A stretch of 64,000 bases of DNA, taken from contig NZ_DASYZI010000258.1 in assembly GCF_035946395.1 (NCBI RefSeq), forward strand, positions 1 through 64,000, in the 5' to 3' direction. The stretch comes from Actinocrinis sp035946395 (GTDB lineage Bacteria > Actinomycetota > Actinomycetes > Streptomycetales > Catenulisporaceae). Below the pieces are notes generated by a model. It did no database searches and was not told the DNA's origin. It saw nothing but the letters and a program-made list of their open reading frames with translations. This document shows, piece by piece, positions 18,124 to 26,868 of this stretch (position 1 is its first letter; every line of letters starts with the position of its first letter). The translations under genes were made by a program, and so were the position numbers.

Positions 18124-19302
18124 GTGAGCTTGAGCTATTGCAGCTCCTGCGGTGAGCCGATCGAAGGTCGGTTCTGCCGAATGTGCGGTACGCCCGCCGC
18201 GGCAGTACCCGCTGAAGCCATCGCAACGGCCAGCTTTCAATCGAGCACAGTCCAGTCGAGCACAGTCCAATCGGGCACCGTTCAATCGAACGCAGCCCAG
18301 GCAGCCCCGACCCAGCAGCTGCCTTTCCAGGCGCCGCCCACGCATCGCCCCTCTCACACCCAGCCGCCGGAGTCCGGCTTCGAGTCGCTGTTCCGTCCGC
18401 CGGACGGGCAAGTCAACGAGCACAGCCGCACTCAGCTGATCGCGCCGGTCGAAGCCGACTACCGGATGCCCCCGCCGTCGGGCCCGATGGACGGCACGCG
18501 GACCGTTGACGCGTTCAGCGCCGCGCCGACGCAGTACGTGCGCCCTCAACCGGGTAACGGATACCCACCCGGAGCAGGATCCGACGATGCTCAGGACTGG
18601 GACGACGATGAACCGAGCGGCATCCGCAAGCCGGTGGTGTGGGGAACCCTGGGAGCCGTTGCCGCTGCCACGGCGGTGATCCTCGGCCTGCTTTACATCG
18701 GCAGCCACAACAACGGCAGCGGCCCAGCCAACGGCGCCGCGACGAACTCGCCGACCGCGACAGTCTCCACTACCTCGACGGTCGGCAGCGTCGACCTGGC
18801 GCCGGGTTCGGCAAGCCCGTCCGCGTCCGCCAGCGCGTCGGCATCGCCGAGCGCCTCTGCGGGTGGTACGTCGCTGCCGCTGAGCGTCGGCTCGACCGGG
18901 CCGTACGTTCATTACGTGCAGACGCGCCTGCGTGCGCTCGGCTACTACGGCGGCGGCATCACCGGTCAGTACGACCAGGCGACCGCCCAGGCCGTGGCGT
19001 CCTTCCAGGCCAGAGCCGGGGTGACCGCCGACCCGTCCGGGACCGTGGGCAAGCCCACGCTCACCGCCCTGATCGCGGCCGGGTCGCAGCCCGACCTGAA
19101 GTTCGGCCAGCGCTCGGGCGATGTCAGGCGGCTACAGGAGGCGCTGAACACGGCGGAGAACGCCGGGCTCACGATCAGCGGGCACTACGACGCCGCGACG
19201 TTCGCCGCCGTACGCCGCTACCAGGAGCAGGTGGGAGTCGCCGCGACCGGTTCGACGAACCAGCAGACCTGGACCGCGTTGCAGTCCGGCAGAGTCGTCT
19301 GA
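18124..19302 (+). CDS. Zinc-ribbon membrane protein with two peptidoglycan-binding domains
   Basis: 392 residues. The N-terminal zinc ribbon is CSSCGEPIEGRFCRMC. A disordered Q/S/P-rich segment contains a 15-bp tandem repeat (TVQSS/TVQSG units, residues ~38-58). One TM helix (VVWGTLGAVAAATAVILGLL) follows, then an S/A-rich linker and two PG_binding_1 domains (GSTGPYVHYVQTRLRALGYY and RSGDVRRLQEALNTAENAG). The topology places the ribbon in the cytoplasm and the PG domains outside. A cell-wall sensing or anchoring role is inferred. GTG start at 18124. Confidence 0.75.
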   Translation: MSLSYCSSCGEPIEGRFCRMCGTPAAAVPAEAIATASFQSSTVQSSTVQSGTVQSNAAQAAPTQQLPFQAPPTHRPSHTQPPESGFESLFRPPDGQVNEHSRTQLIAPVEADYRMPPPSGPMDGTRTVDAFSAAPTQYVRPQPGNGYPPGAGSDDAQDWDDDEPSGIRKPVVWGTLGAVAAATAVILGLLYIGSHNNGSGPANGAATNSPTATVSTTSTVGSVDLAPGSASPSASASASASPSASAGGTSLPLSVGSTGPYVHYVQTRLRALGYYGGGITGQYDQATAQAVASFQARAGVTADPSGTVGKPTLTALIAAGSQPDLKFGQRSGDVRRLQEALNTAENAGLTISGHYDAATFAAVRRYQEQVGVAATGSTNQQTWTALQSGRVV

Positions 19303-19348
19303 CGGCTTGCCGCCGACGCCGGACCGCGCTCGCCGTACCGCCGATGCC

Positions 19349-19627
19349 TTATCGCAGCCCGGCCGCGGTCAGCAGCCGGTCGCGTTCCTGTCGGCTGATC
19401 GCGGTCCAACGCACCGAGCGGATCGCGCCTTCCAGGGCGAGCAGGGTGTGCACGCACTCCTCGCCCGGGGTCTGGTCCGCTATCAGCTGCCAGGCCCGCA
19501 ACGCGCCGAGCGCTTTGAGCTGTTCGAGAGTGTCCACGCCGACGGAGCCGAGCCGTTCCGAGAGCACCGGCCCGATGTTCACCGCCCGATCCATCGGCGT
19601 GCCCCGGGTCGATCCGCCCACCGTCAT
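19349..19627 (-). CDS. TfoX C-terminal-domain-like protein
   Basis: About 92 residues from ATG 19627. The core NIGPVLSERLGSVGVDTLEQ followed by LKALGALRAWQLI matches the TfoX C-terminal (helix-hairpin-helix-like) domain found alone in many actinobacteria; its function is unknown. The reading frame is open to 19744, but the extra 39 residues look non-conserved. The purine-rich AAGGGCGGCGGCG precedes the chosen ATG. Divergent from the SMR transporter gene. Confidence 0.7.
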   Translation of the reverse strand: MTVGGSTRGTPMDRAVNIGPVLSERLGSVGVDTLEQLKALGALRAWQLIADQTPGEECVHTLLALEGAIRSVRWTAISRQERDRLLTAAGLR

Positions 19628-19797
19628 CGCCGCCGCCCTTCGTTCCTTCGTGCACATCAGCGCCGCTACACACACGCCACACTGCACACGAGCCTGGCTC
19701 AGCAGCGCCGCCTCGGCCACCCGGTTCGGCCTTATGACTGACATTCATCGCTTAATTCGAATTGTGTACGATGAGCAGCCCACCGAGACTGAGGGAC

Positions 19798-20121
19798 ATG
19801 GCCTGGGTACTCGTCGTTCTCGCCGGTCTGCTGGAGACCGGGTTCGCGGTCTGCCTCAAGCAGAGCGACGGCTTGTCCAAGCCCTGGCCGACGCTCGGCT
19901 TCTCGCTGTTCGCGATCGGCTCGTTCGCGCTGCTGACCCTGGCGCTGCGGCGGCTGGAGATCGGCCCGGCGTACGCGGTGTGGACCGGGATCGGGGCGGC
20001 CGGAACAGTCGTCTTCGGAATGTTGTTCCTGGGCGAAGGCGCCTCCGCGGCGAAGCTCGTGTCCGTTTCCCTGATCGTGGCGGGCGTGGTCGGGCTCAAC
20101 CTCTTCGGCGCGGTGCACTGA
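19798..20121 (+). CDS. sugE: Small multidrug resistance transporter, SugE/Gdx type
   Basis: 107-residue, four-TM SMR protein. The TM1 membrane-embedded glutamate is in GLLETGFAVCLKQSDG, and YAVWTGIGAAGTVVFGMLFLGE is diagnostic of the Gdx/SugE subgroup (part: VWTGIGAAGTVVFGML), which exports guanidinium and some quaternary ammonium compounds by proton antiport. ATG 19798 matches family length; in-frame starts at 19762 and 19771 exist. No second SMR gene is adjacent, so it should act as a homodimer. No guanidine riboswitch is seen in the short leader. Confidence 0.88.
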   Translation: MAWVLVVLAGLLETGFAVCLKQSDGLSKPWPTLGFSLFAIGSFALLTLALRRLEIGPAYAVWTGIGAAGTVVFGMLFLGEGASAAKLVSVSLIVAGVVGLNLFGAVH

Positions 20122-20189
20122 ACCGCCGATGCACCGAACCACAGTGCGACCGATATCTTTACCGCGTACGGACCAGCAAGGAGGGCCCC

Positions 20190-21218
20190 ATGGACGTCTC
20201 CGCGACGTCTGACACGGAAGACAAGCCCTTCAGCACGGCGCCGCCCACGGGGGAACAGGCAGCGCCGTCGTTGGAGGACACCGTTTCCTCGGCCGAGTCC
20301 GCGCTCGCCGAGGCGCAGATCGCCCTGGAGGCCGCACGGCTCGACCTCGACCGCCTGACCAGGCTGCACCATCACCACCTCGGGCCGCTCTACGACCGGC
20401 TCGACGAACTCGACCTGCTCATCGCCGAGGCGAAGGCCGTGGTGTCCGGCGATCCCGAACAGGCCCGCCGCGCGTACGAACTGAGGTACGGATCGGCGGG
20501 CGCGCCCGTGTTCGATCCGCTGACCGATCCGCTGCCGCCGGAGCCCGAACCGGCGCCGCTGATCGATCCGGAGTACGCCAGCACGCTGCGGTTCATCGAC
20601 TCCGCCGAGCCCGCCGAGGACCAGTCCAAGACGGCCGATCCGGCCAAGACGCTGCAACGGCTCTACCGGGACCTCGCGCGGCGCGCGCACCCCGACTTCA
20701 CGCAGGATCCGCGGGAGAAGGAGCGGCGCAACGCGTTCATAACCCGGGTCAATGACGCGTACCGGCGCGCCGACCTGTACGACTTGCAGCGGCTGGCCGA
20801 GGAGTGGACGGTGATCAGCGCCAACGGGCCGGAGGCGGGCACCGAGGAGCGACAGTTGTGGCTGCGTCAGCGGCTGATCTGGCTGCGCGCCCGGACCGCC
20901 GAGGCGCGGGTCGAGCGGGACACGCTGCTGTCCAGCCCGCTCGGCCAAGTGCTCGCCGAGTTCGGCGCGGAACGGGCGCTCGACGCGCTGTCCGCCCGGC
21001 TCTTCGAGCAGATCCAGTACAAGGAAGACGAATTGCGCGCGATGTACGCGACCGAGACCGTCGTTCCGGTCCAGCACCAAACCCCGATCGAGTACACGGC
21101 CCAGCAGCAGATATCGGATCAGTTCCACGTACCGGAACAGAAGCAGGTCGCGCAGGAGCCGTATCCGGTGTGGGCCCTGCCCGAGCCGGAGAAGCCGGAT
21201 CTGGGCTACCTAAGCTAG
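20190..21218 (+). CDS. J-domain-containing protein
   Basis: 342 residues. An N-terminal coiled coil (residues ~28-65, with LTRLHHHHLGPLYDRLDEL) is followed by an acidic proline-rich linker and a C-terminal half that begins with a DnaJ-like J domain (LQRLYRDLARRAHPDF ... RRNAFITRVNDAYRR) containing the HPD tripeptide. The rest is charged and helical. It lacks the G/F and zinc-finger regions of DnaJ, so it is a specialised DnaK co-chaperone candidate. Strong Shine-Dalgarno AAGGAGG precedes ATG 20190. Confidence 0.8.
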   Translation: MDVSATSDTEDKPFSTAPPTGEQAAPSLEDTVSSAESALAEAQIALEAARLDLDRLTRLHHHHLGPLYDRLDELDLLIAEAKAVVSGDPEQARRAYELRYGSAGAPVFDPLTDPLPPEPEPAPLIDPEYASTLRFIDSAEPAEDQSKTADPAKTLQRLYRDLARRAHPDFTQDPREKERRNAFITRVNDAYRRADLYDLQRLAEEWTVISANGPEAGTEERQLWLRQRLIWLRARTAEARVERDTLLSSPLGQVLAEFGAERALDALSARLFEQIQYKEDELRAMYATETVVPVQHQTPIEYTAQQQISDQFHVPEQKQVAQEPYPVWALPEPEKPDLGYLS

Positions 21219-21270
21219 GCGGCTAGGGCGCACTGGCCCCGGCATTCGTACAACTGGCACGCGTACGGCG

Positions 21271-22170
21271 TCAGCGGGCCAGGCCGGTGGCCAGCGCCCT
21301 GCCGACGACGCGGTCCAGCAGGTAGGGCTGGATGTCGCCGCTGGAGCTCTTGATCTCGACGACCTCGTCCTCGATCCCGGGGCCGAAGCGCGCGGTCAGC
21401 TGCGGGGCGATCATCGCGGTCGGGTCGGAGTGCGCCACCACGTTGAACCAGCGCCGGACGGCGGCGGGCCAGTGTCCCTGCTCGTTGCGGGGCGCGGGTT
21501 CGAGCCGGCCGAAGATCTGCTCGGGCCCGCACAGCGCGGCGCCGAGCGAGACGAGGGTGACGCTTGCCCCGTCACCGAGCGCGCACAGCGCCTCGTACGC
21601 GATCAACCCGCCGAGTCCGTGGCCGATCACGACCCGGGTGCCCGGCAGGATCGCGCCCTGGGTCCGGTCGCGGGCCTCGTGACGCAGCTTCAGATCGGTC
21701 AGGTACCGACTGAGCGCGCGGGCCTCGGTCTCGGCAAGATCCGGCGGGCCGCGGAAGTAGGCGCCGCCGCCGAGCGCCGCGGACAGTTCGGCCGGTTCCT
21801 CCGCGCCGTGCACTATGCCACCGATTGAGCCATCGATCGGGCCATTCACCAACAGGCCCCCGCGTCGATCGGCCCCCGCGTCGAACCTGTCGATCCGGAC
21901 GGCCTCGGTCCACCACGCGCGCAACAGTTCCGTGGTGAGCTCGTCAGCGGCGCCGTCCGCGGCGTCTGCGGACTCGGCGGGCCGGGCGAACAGATCGGCG
22001 AAGTCCAGCACGTTGACGTCTCCCGCACGCGGAACCGGCCCGCGCATGGTGCGCACCGAAGAGGACAACGCCGCGACGACACGTTGCACCGGATCGGTCC
22101 GACGCACCCCCGAATCAGCCGTACGCGGGCCCGGACCGCCGGGACCCGGAACGACGACCACGAGCGCCAC
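21271..22170 (-). CDS. Alpha/beta-hydrolase-like protein with altered nucleophile elbow
   Basis: 299 residues. The C-terminal half contains TRVVIGHGLGGLIAYEALCA, which aligns with the GHSxG nucleophile elbow of alpha/beta hydrolases, but the serine is glycine (codon GGA), so catalysis by the usual triad is unlikely. Other family-like pieces are VTLVSLGAALCGP and VVAHSDPTAM. GTG 22170 is chosen because GAGGGGG lies 6 nt upstream. The N terminus (ALVVVVPGPGGPGPR) suits a cytosolic hydrolase-fold strand. Function unknown. Confidence 0.6.
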   Translation of the reverse strand: MALVVVVPGPGGPGPRTADSGVRRTDPVQRVVAALSSSVRTMRGPVPRAGDVNVLDFADLFARPAESADAADGAADELTTELLRAWWTEAVRIDRFDAGADRRGGLLVNGPIDGSIGGIVHGAEEPAELSAALGGGAYFRGPPDLAETEARALSRYLTDLKLRHEARDRTQGAILPGTRVVIGHGLGGLIAYEALCALGDGASVTLVSLGAALCGPEQIFGRLEPAPRNEQGHWPAAVRRWFNVVAHSDPTAMIAPQLTARFGPGIEDEVVEIKSSSGDIQPYLLDRVVGRALATGLAR

Positions 22171-22440
22171 TGTCAACCCCCTCGTACGTCGATCCGTGCT
22201 CGTCTCTGCCGCAGCGTGCGACCCCCGGATGTCCCCTAATTACATCCACGCATCGGTGCGACAGACTGCGCCATCAGTCTTGTGGCCTAGCGTAACCGAC
22301 CCAAGACGCCAGGTAAGGCTCGTGCTGAGAATTCTCAGGAGGCTCTTGCAACTGCATAAGGCACAGCCTGATGCGGCGTCAGAGCCCGCACGGTTGCAGT
22401 CGGAGGCGCACGCCGGGGCGAACGCGAGTTCACCGGCGGC
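22171..22440. other. Intergenic region with a perfect 14-bp palindrome
   Basis: No gene seen. CTGAGAATTCTCAG (22325-22338) is a perfect palindrome ~155 bp upstream of the hydrolase-like gene and ~100 bp beyond the pheA stop. It could be a repressor operator, or chance in a locally AT-rich stretch. Confidence 0.4.
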
Positions 22441-23379
22441 TCAGGCGGACCCGCCCGCGCGGGCTGCTTCAAGCCAATCGCGTGCCGCGGCGAACTCCTG
22501 CTCGCTGGTGCCGAGGCGCACCGTGGGCGACTGCCCGTCGGCGCGCGGATACGAGCCGAGGAACCGCAGGTGCGCGCTTGTGCGGCGCAGACCCATCAGC
22601 GCCTCGCCGACGCGGGCGTCGGCGATGTGGCCCTCGCAGTCGATGAAGAAGAAGTAGCGGCCCATCGCCTTGCCGGTCGGCCGCGACTCGATCCGGCTCA
22701 GGTTGACCCCGCGGGTGGCGAACTGCTCCAGGATCTCCATCAGCTCGCCGGGGTGGTTGTCGCGCAGCCCGACCGTGATCGAGGTCTTGTCCATCCCGGA
22801 GGGCGGCGGCACCGGGCCGGGCCGGGTGACCACCACGAACCGGGTCTGCGCACCGGCGACGTCGTGCACCGGCTCGGCGAGCACGACCAGCCCGTAGCGG
22901 GTGGCCGTGAACGAACCGGCCAGCGCCGCGTCGTAGATCCCGTCCTGCACCTGGCGAGCCGCGTGCGCGTTCGACGTGGCGGCCTCCCAGCGGGCGTCCG
23001 GCAGGTGCTCGCCGAGCCAGCGGCGGCACTGCGGTTCGGCCACCGGGTGGCTGGCGACCGTCTTGACGTCGTCGAGGACGGTGCCCGGCCGCGCCAGCAA
23101 CGCGAAACTCACCGGCAGCACCAGTTCCCGGATGATGACCAGCGGTTCACCGGTAGCCAGTTCGTCTATCGTCGCGGTGACCGCGCCCTCGACGGAGCTT
23201 TCCATGGCGACGACCGCGGCGGCGCACTCGCCACGGCGTACCGAACCGAGCGCGGTGGGGACAGTCGGGTAAGGCACCGCCTCGACTGAAGCGGCCTCCG
23301 GCAGCGCGAGCAGCGCCGCCTCGGTGAACGTGCCCTCGGGTCCGAGGTAGGCGTAACGGGCTGGTTGCTGGACCGACAT
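22441..23379 (-). CDS. pheA: Prephenate dehydratase
   Basis: 312-residue monofunctional enzyme converting prephenate to phenylpyruvate in phenylalanine synthesis. Motifs: YLGPEGTFTEAAL at the N terminus, VVAMESSVEGAVT, SNAHAARQV, the catalytic TRF (QTRFVVV), and a C-terminal ACT domain with DNHPGELMEILEQFATRGVN and ESRP for phenylalanine feedback. ATG 23379 gives the expected length; a GTG at 23388 is in frame. Confidence 0.96.
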   Translation of the reverse strand: MSVQQPARYAYLGPEGTFTEAALLALPEAASVEAVPYPTVPTALGSVRRGECAAAVVAMESSVEGAVTATIDELATGEPLVIIRELVLPVSFALLARPGTVLDDVKTVASHPVAEPQCRRWLGEHLPDARWEAATSNAHAARQVQDGIYDAALAGSFTATRYGLVVLAEPVHDVAGAQTRFVVVTRPGPVPPPSGMDKTSITVGLRDNHPGELMEILEQFATRGVNLSRIESRPTGKAMGRYFFFIDCEGHIADARVGEALMGLRRTSAHLRFLGSYPRADGQSPTVRLGTSEQEFAAARDWLEAARAGGSA

Positions 23380-23550
23380 GGTGACCACCGTATCTTGCTG
23401 CCATGCAACTGGGCTGCGCTCAGAGGGTGCAGCCGTATGAGTGATCCGGGCACGACACGGTGTCGGCCATCACGTACGTTGAGCGCGTATTGATCCTCGG
23501 GAGCGGTAATACGTAACTGCGTGCACCTCGACCGTGGGAGGTTGTGGCTC

Positions 23551-24012
23551 GTGGACGTCAACTGGACCCTGCTGCTGCCCAGAGAGGCGGAGAGCGTGGG
23601 GAAGGCCCGGCGCATGCTGCGGGACACCGCGTCGCTCGCCGGGATGGATCCGGAGATCTCCTTCGATCTGGGCGTGGCGCTCACCGAGGCGTGCGCGAAC
23701 GTGATCGAGCACGCCGGCGAGGCGGAAGGGTACTGGGTGGCGGCCGGGATCAGCGAGGACCGGTGCTGGATCGACGTGATCGACAACGGGGTCGGCTTCG
23801 CCCCGCGCCGGCTGGCCGAGCACACGTCCGCGTCAACACGGCATCGGGCGCACCTCGCGGCGGTGCCCCTGGCGGACACTCCGGAGGACGGCCGTGGCCT
23901 GATGCTCATCGAGGCTTTGTGCGATCGGGTGGACATCCGCAACCACCCGGCGCGTGGCGCGATGATCCACTTCGAGCGGGACCTCAAGCCGGGCGTGACA
24001 ATGGCGGCATGA
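23551..24012 (+). CDS. Anti-sigma-factor-type ATP-binding protein (RsbW/SpoIIAB family)
   Basis: 153-residue GHKL ATPase of the serine/threonine kinase type that binds sigma or anti-anti-sigma factors. N box: GVALTEACANVIEHA; G1 box: DVIDNGVGF; G2 region: DGRGLMLIEALCDRVDI. GTG 23551 follows GGGAGG at a 9-nt gap. No partner anti-anti-sigma or sigma gene is adjacent, as is usual for the many orphan RsbW-like genes of Streptomyces relatives. Confidence 0.85.
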   Translation: MDVNWTLLLPREAESVGKARRMLRDTASLAGMDPEISFDLGVALTEACANVIEHAGEAEGYWVAAGISEDRCWIDVIDNGVGFAPRRLAEHTSASTRHRAHLAAVPLADTPEDGRGLMLIEALCDRVDIRNHPARGAMIHFERDLKPGVTMAA

Positions 24013-24019
24013 TGCTTAC

Positions 24020-24727
24020 GTGGACGCCCTGATAGACGTACTGATCCTGGCCGGCGGGGAAGCACGGCGCCTCGGCGGCGCGGACAAGCCGATGGTCGAG
24101 ATCGGCGGCCGGTCGCTGCTCGACCGGGTCATCGAGGCTTGCACCGCGGTCGTGCACGACGCAGCGCCGCACGGGGAAGAATCCACTGGAGTTGCATCCG
24201 CAGATGCCGCCGAGGCGGCCTCCGGTCATGATATTTCGGTAAATCACAACAATCCGATCGTTGTCGGACCGATGCGTCCGACGCGCCGCTCGGTGCGTTG
24301 GGCCCGCGAGGATCCGCCGGGTGGCGGACCGGTCGCGGCGATCGCGGCCGGACTCTCCATGTGCCGAGCCCCTTACGTCGGTGTGTTCGCCGCCGATCTC
24401 CCGTTCCTGACGGCTGAGACTGTCCACAGCCTGTGGACAGTGCTCACCGCTTCGGGGACCGGTTACGACGGCGCCATCGCCGTGGACCCGGACGGCCACG
24501 AGCAGTGGCTGACCGCGGTCTACCGGCGCGATGCGCTGCTGGCGAGAATCGCCGATCAGGGCCAGGAGGCTCTGCACGGTCTTCCGCTGCGCCGACTGGT
24601 GCGGGACCTGCGGCTGCTTCGGATCACGGCGGCGGGGCAGAGCGTGCTGGACTGCGACACCTGGGAGGATGTGGCCGCGGCACGGCGGCTCGCCGAACCG
24701 GCACAGCGCCTCGCTAAACCGACATAG
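24020..24727 (+). CDS. mobA: Molybdenum cofactor guanylyltransferase MobA-like
   Basis: 235-residue nucleotidyltransferase that attaches GMP to molybdopterin. Motifs: LILAGGEARRLGGADKPMVEIGG (part: AGGEARRLGGADKPM), REDPPGGGPVAAIAAGL, and ADLPFL with the metal-binding Asp. Residues ~46-78 form an insertion of lower GC (part: GHDISVNHNN) not expected in the family. The last residues (LAEPAQRLAKP) are encoded by the start of a degenerate repeat tract that continues past the stop. GTG start. A DUF6457 gene follows, a common partner. Confidence 0.85.
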   Translation: MDALIDVLILAGGEARRLGGADKPMVEIGGRSLLDRVIEACTAVVHDAAPHGEESTGVASADAAEAASGHDISVNHNNPIVVGPMRPTRRSVRWAREDPPGGGPVAAIAAGLSMCRAPYVGVFAADLPFLTAETVHSLWTVLTASGTGYDGAIAVDPDGHEQWLTAVYRRDALLARIADQGQEALHGLPLRRLVRDLRLLRITAAGQSVLDCDTWEDVAAARRLAEPAQRLAKPT

Positions 24728-24840
24728 CACCTTGCCGAAGCAACACAGCGTCCGCCTGAGCCGACACGGTGTTAGACACGGTGTTAAACGAAGCACAGTG
24801 CTAAACCAGCCACGGTGTTAAACCAAGCCAGTGGGCGGCC
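24690..24840. repeat. Degenerate 15-18 bp tandem repeat tract at the mobA 3' end
   Basis: Successive units such as ccgaaccggcacagcgcct, cgctaaaccgacatagca, acacggtgttagac, acacggtgttaaac, gaagcacagtgctaaac and cagccacggtgttaaac run across the mobA stop codon and on for ~110 bp. Units share a CACGGTGTTA / CACAGTGCTAA core. No coding potential is apparent. Confidence 0.7.
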
Positions 24841-24885
24841 GAGCCGGCGCCGCGGACCCCGGGCGACGAGAGGGACTGACACGCG

Positions 24886-25140
24886 ATGCTCGACTCCTGG
24901 CTCAGCGAAGCGGCTTCGGAACTCGGCCGCCCCGAACTCGCGCTCACCGCGCAGCAGCAGGACGCGCTGCTCGACCTCGCCAGGGTCGCCGCGCACGCGA
25001 TCGCCCGCCCCGCAGCGCCGCTGACCACGTTCCTGGCCGGTTACGCGCTCGGCATCGGCGGGAGCCTGGACGGCCTCGACAGCGTCGTGTCAGTCCTCTC
25101 CGCCGCCGCCGAGGCACACCGGCGACCGGCCGACGAGTGA
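24886..25140 (+). CDS. DUF6457 small protein
   Basis: 84 residues beginning LDSWLSEAASELG, with FLAGYALGIGG near the end. This fits the small DUF6457 domain that often accompanies, or is fused to, MobA in actinobacteria. A role in molybdenum-cofactor maturation is suggested only by that neighbourhood. Confidence 0.65.
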   Translation: MLDSWLSEAASELGRPELALTAQQQDALLDLARVAAHAIARPAAPLTTFLAGYALGIGGSLDGLDSVVSVLSAAAEAHRRPADE

Positions 25141-25226
25141 CGGCCTGCTTCGGCGCGATCCCGCCCTCGGCGCCGTCGAGCAAACCGGCCGCCTGATCGT
25201 GCGGCGCGGAGCATTAGGGTGGAACC

Positions 25227-26204
25227 GTGAAAGCGATCGAGATCACCAAGCCGGGCGGACCCGAGGTCCTCGTCTGGGCGGACGCGCCCGATCCGGTCCC
25301 GGCCGCCGGCGAGGTGCTGATCGCCGTCGCCGCCAGCGCGGTCAACCGGGCCGACCTGCTCCAGCGCGCGGGCTTCTACCCTCCGCCGCCCGGGGCCAGC
25401 CCGATCCCCGGCCTGGAGTGCTCGGGACGGATCGCGACGCTCGGCGCGGGGGTCACCGGCTGGAACGTGGGCGACGAGGTGTGCGCGCTGCTGGCCGGCG
25501 GCGGATACGCCGAGTTGGTGGCCGTCCCGGCGGGCCAGGTGCTGCCGGTGCCGAAAGGGATCGATCTGATCGACGCGGCGGGGCTGCCCGAGACGGTGTG
25601 CACCGTCTGGTCGAACGTCTTCATGGCCGCCGCGCTCCAGCCCCGGGAGACTCTGCTCGTACACGGCGGCGCCGGAGGCGTGGGCACCACCGCGATCCAG
25701 CTGGGCAAGGCGCTCGGGGCCCGCGTGGTGGCCACGGCCGGGTCCGCGCAGAAAGTCGCCCGCTGCCGCGAACTGGGCGCCGACGCCGCGATCGACTACC
25801 GCGCCGAGGACTTCGTGACCCGCCTGGCCGAGATCACCGCCGGCCACGGCGCCGACGTCATCCTCGACGTCATGGGCGCCGCCTACCTCGGCCGGAACGT
25901 GGAAGCGCTGGCCGTCAACGGACGGCTCGTCGTCGTCGGGCTCCAGGGCGGGACCCGGGGCGAGCTCGATCTGGGCAGACTGATGTCCAAGCGGGCCGCG
26001 ATCATCTCGACGTCGTTGCGCGGACGCCCGGTGGCCGAGAAGTCGGCGATCGTGTCCGCCGTGCGCGAACACGTCTGGCCGCTGACCGCCGACGGCACCC
26101 TGACCGTGGTCGCCGACCAGCGGTTCCCGCTCGCCGACGCCGCCGGCGCGCACCGACTCGTCGAATCGTCGGGGCACGTGGGTAAGGTACTGCTCGTTGC
26201 ATAG
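25227..26204 (+). CDS. NAD(P)H-quinone oxidoreductase, PIG3/QOR family
   Basis: 325-residue zinc-independent medium-chain reductase. Motifs: AVNRADLLQRAGFYPPP, PGLECSGRI, GDEVCALLAGGGYAEL, and the nucleotide-binding VHGGAGGVGTTAIQLGKALG. It matches the PIG3-type quinone reductase group. The GTG start at 25227 lies 6 bp after a TAGGGT -10-like hexamer (25215-25220), so translation is probably from a leaderless mRNA. Confidence 0.92.
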   Translation: MKAIEITKPGGPEVLVWADAPDPVPAAGEVLIAVAASAVNRADLLQRAGFYPPPPGASPIPGLECSGRIATLGAGVTGWNVGDEVCALLAGGGYAELVAVPAGQVLPVPKGIDLIDAAGLPETVCTVWSNVFMAAALQPRETLLVHGGAGGVGTTAIQLGKALGARVVATAGSAQKVARCRELGADAAIDYRAEDFVTRLAEITAGHGADVILDVMGAAYLGRNVEALAVNGRLVVVGLQGGTRGELDLGRLMSKRAAIISTSLRGRPVAEKSAIVSAVREHVWPLTADGTLTVVADQRFPLADAAGAHRLVESSGHVGKVLLVA

Positions 26205-26268
26205 CAGAGCGCGGCAAACACAGCATGACCGAACCGAAGCCGAACCGACTCGTCCGCTGGAGCAGCCG

Positions 26269-26844
26269 ATGAACCCGCAGAACTCGGAAATCCAGAACCA
26301 GCCCGACTACCGGTCCGGCCGCTACGTCGTGGTCGGCCCCGGCGGGCTCCCGGTGGTCGACGAGGACGGCGCCGAGGTCATGGAGCAGGTGCCGGGGCAG
26401 AACGGCGAGGACCCGGCCGCGGTCGCCGAGATGGTCGAGCAGCCCGCGAAGGTCATGCGGATCGGCTCGATGATCAAGCAGCTGCTCGAAGAGGTGCGGG
26501 CCGCGCCGCTGGACGAGGCCAGCCGGGTGCGGCTCAAGGAGATCCACAAGTCCTCGATCGCCGAGCTGGAGAAGGGCCTGGCGCCCGAGCTGATCAGCGA
26601 GCTCGAACGGCTCTCCCTGCCGTTCGCCGAGGACGGCGTGCCGAGCGAGGCCGAGCTGCGGATCGCCCAGGCCCAGCTGGTCGGCTGGCTCGAAGGGCTC
26701 TTCCACGGCATCCAGACCGCGCTGTTCGCCCAGCAGATGGCGGCGCGCGCGCAACTGGAGCAGATGCGCCGGGCGCTGCCCCCCGGGATGTCCGACCAGC
26801 AGGTGCAGCGGCCGAACCCGACCGGCGCCGGCCCGTACCTGTGA
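26269..26844 (+). CDS. bpa: Bacterial proteasome activator Bpa
   Basis: 191-residue ATP-independent activator of the actinobacterial 20S proteasome (Rv3780 family). The four-helix core includes PAKVMRIGSMIKQLLEEVR, LKEIHKSSIAELEKGL and QLVGWLEGLFHGIQTALFAQ. The C-terminal docking tail ends GPYL here, against the GQYL of characterised Bpa. ATG 26269 agrees with the family start. Proteasome genes are not in this window. Confidence 0.93.
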   Translation: MNPQNSEIQNQPDYRSGRYVVVGPGGLPVVDEDGAEVMEQVPGQNGEDPAAVAEMVEQPAKVMRIGSMIKQLLEEVRAAPLDEASRVRLKEIHKSSIAELEKGLAPELISELERLSLPFAEDGVPSEAELRIAQAQLVGWLEGLFHGIQTALFAQQMAARAQLEQMRRALPPGMSDQQVQRPNPTGAGPYL

Positions 26845-26868
26845 CCGGCTGACGGACCGGGGCCCGCG

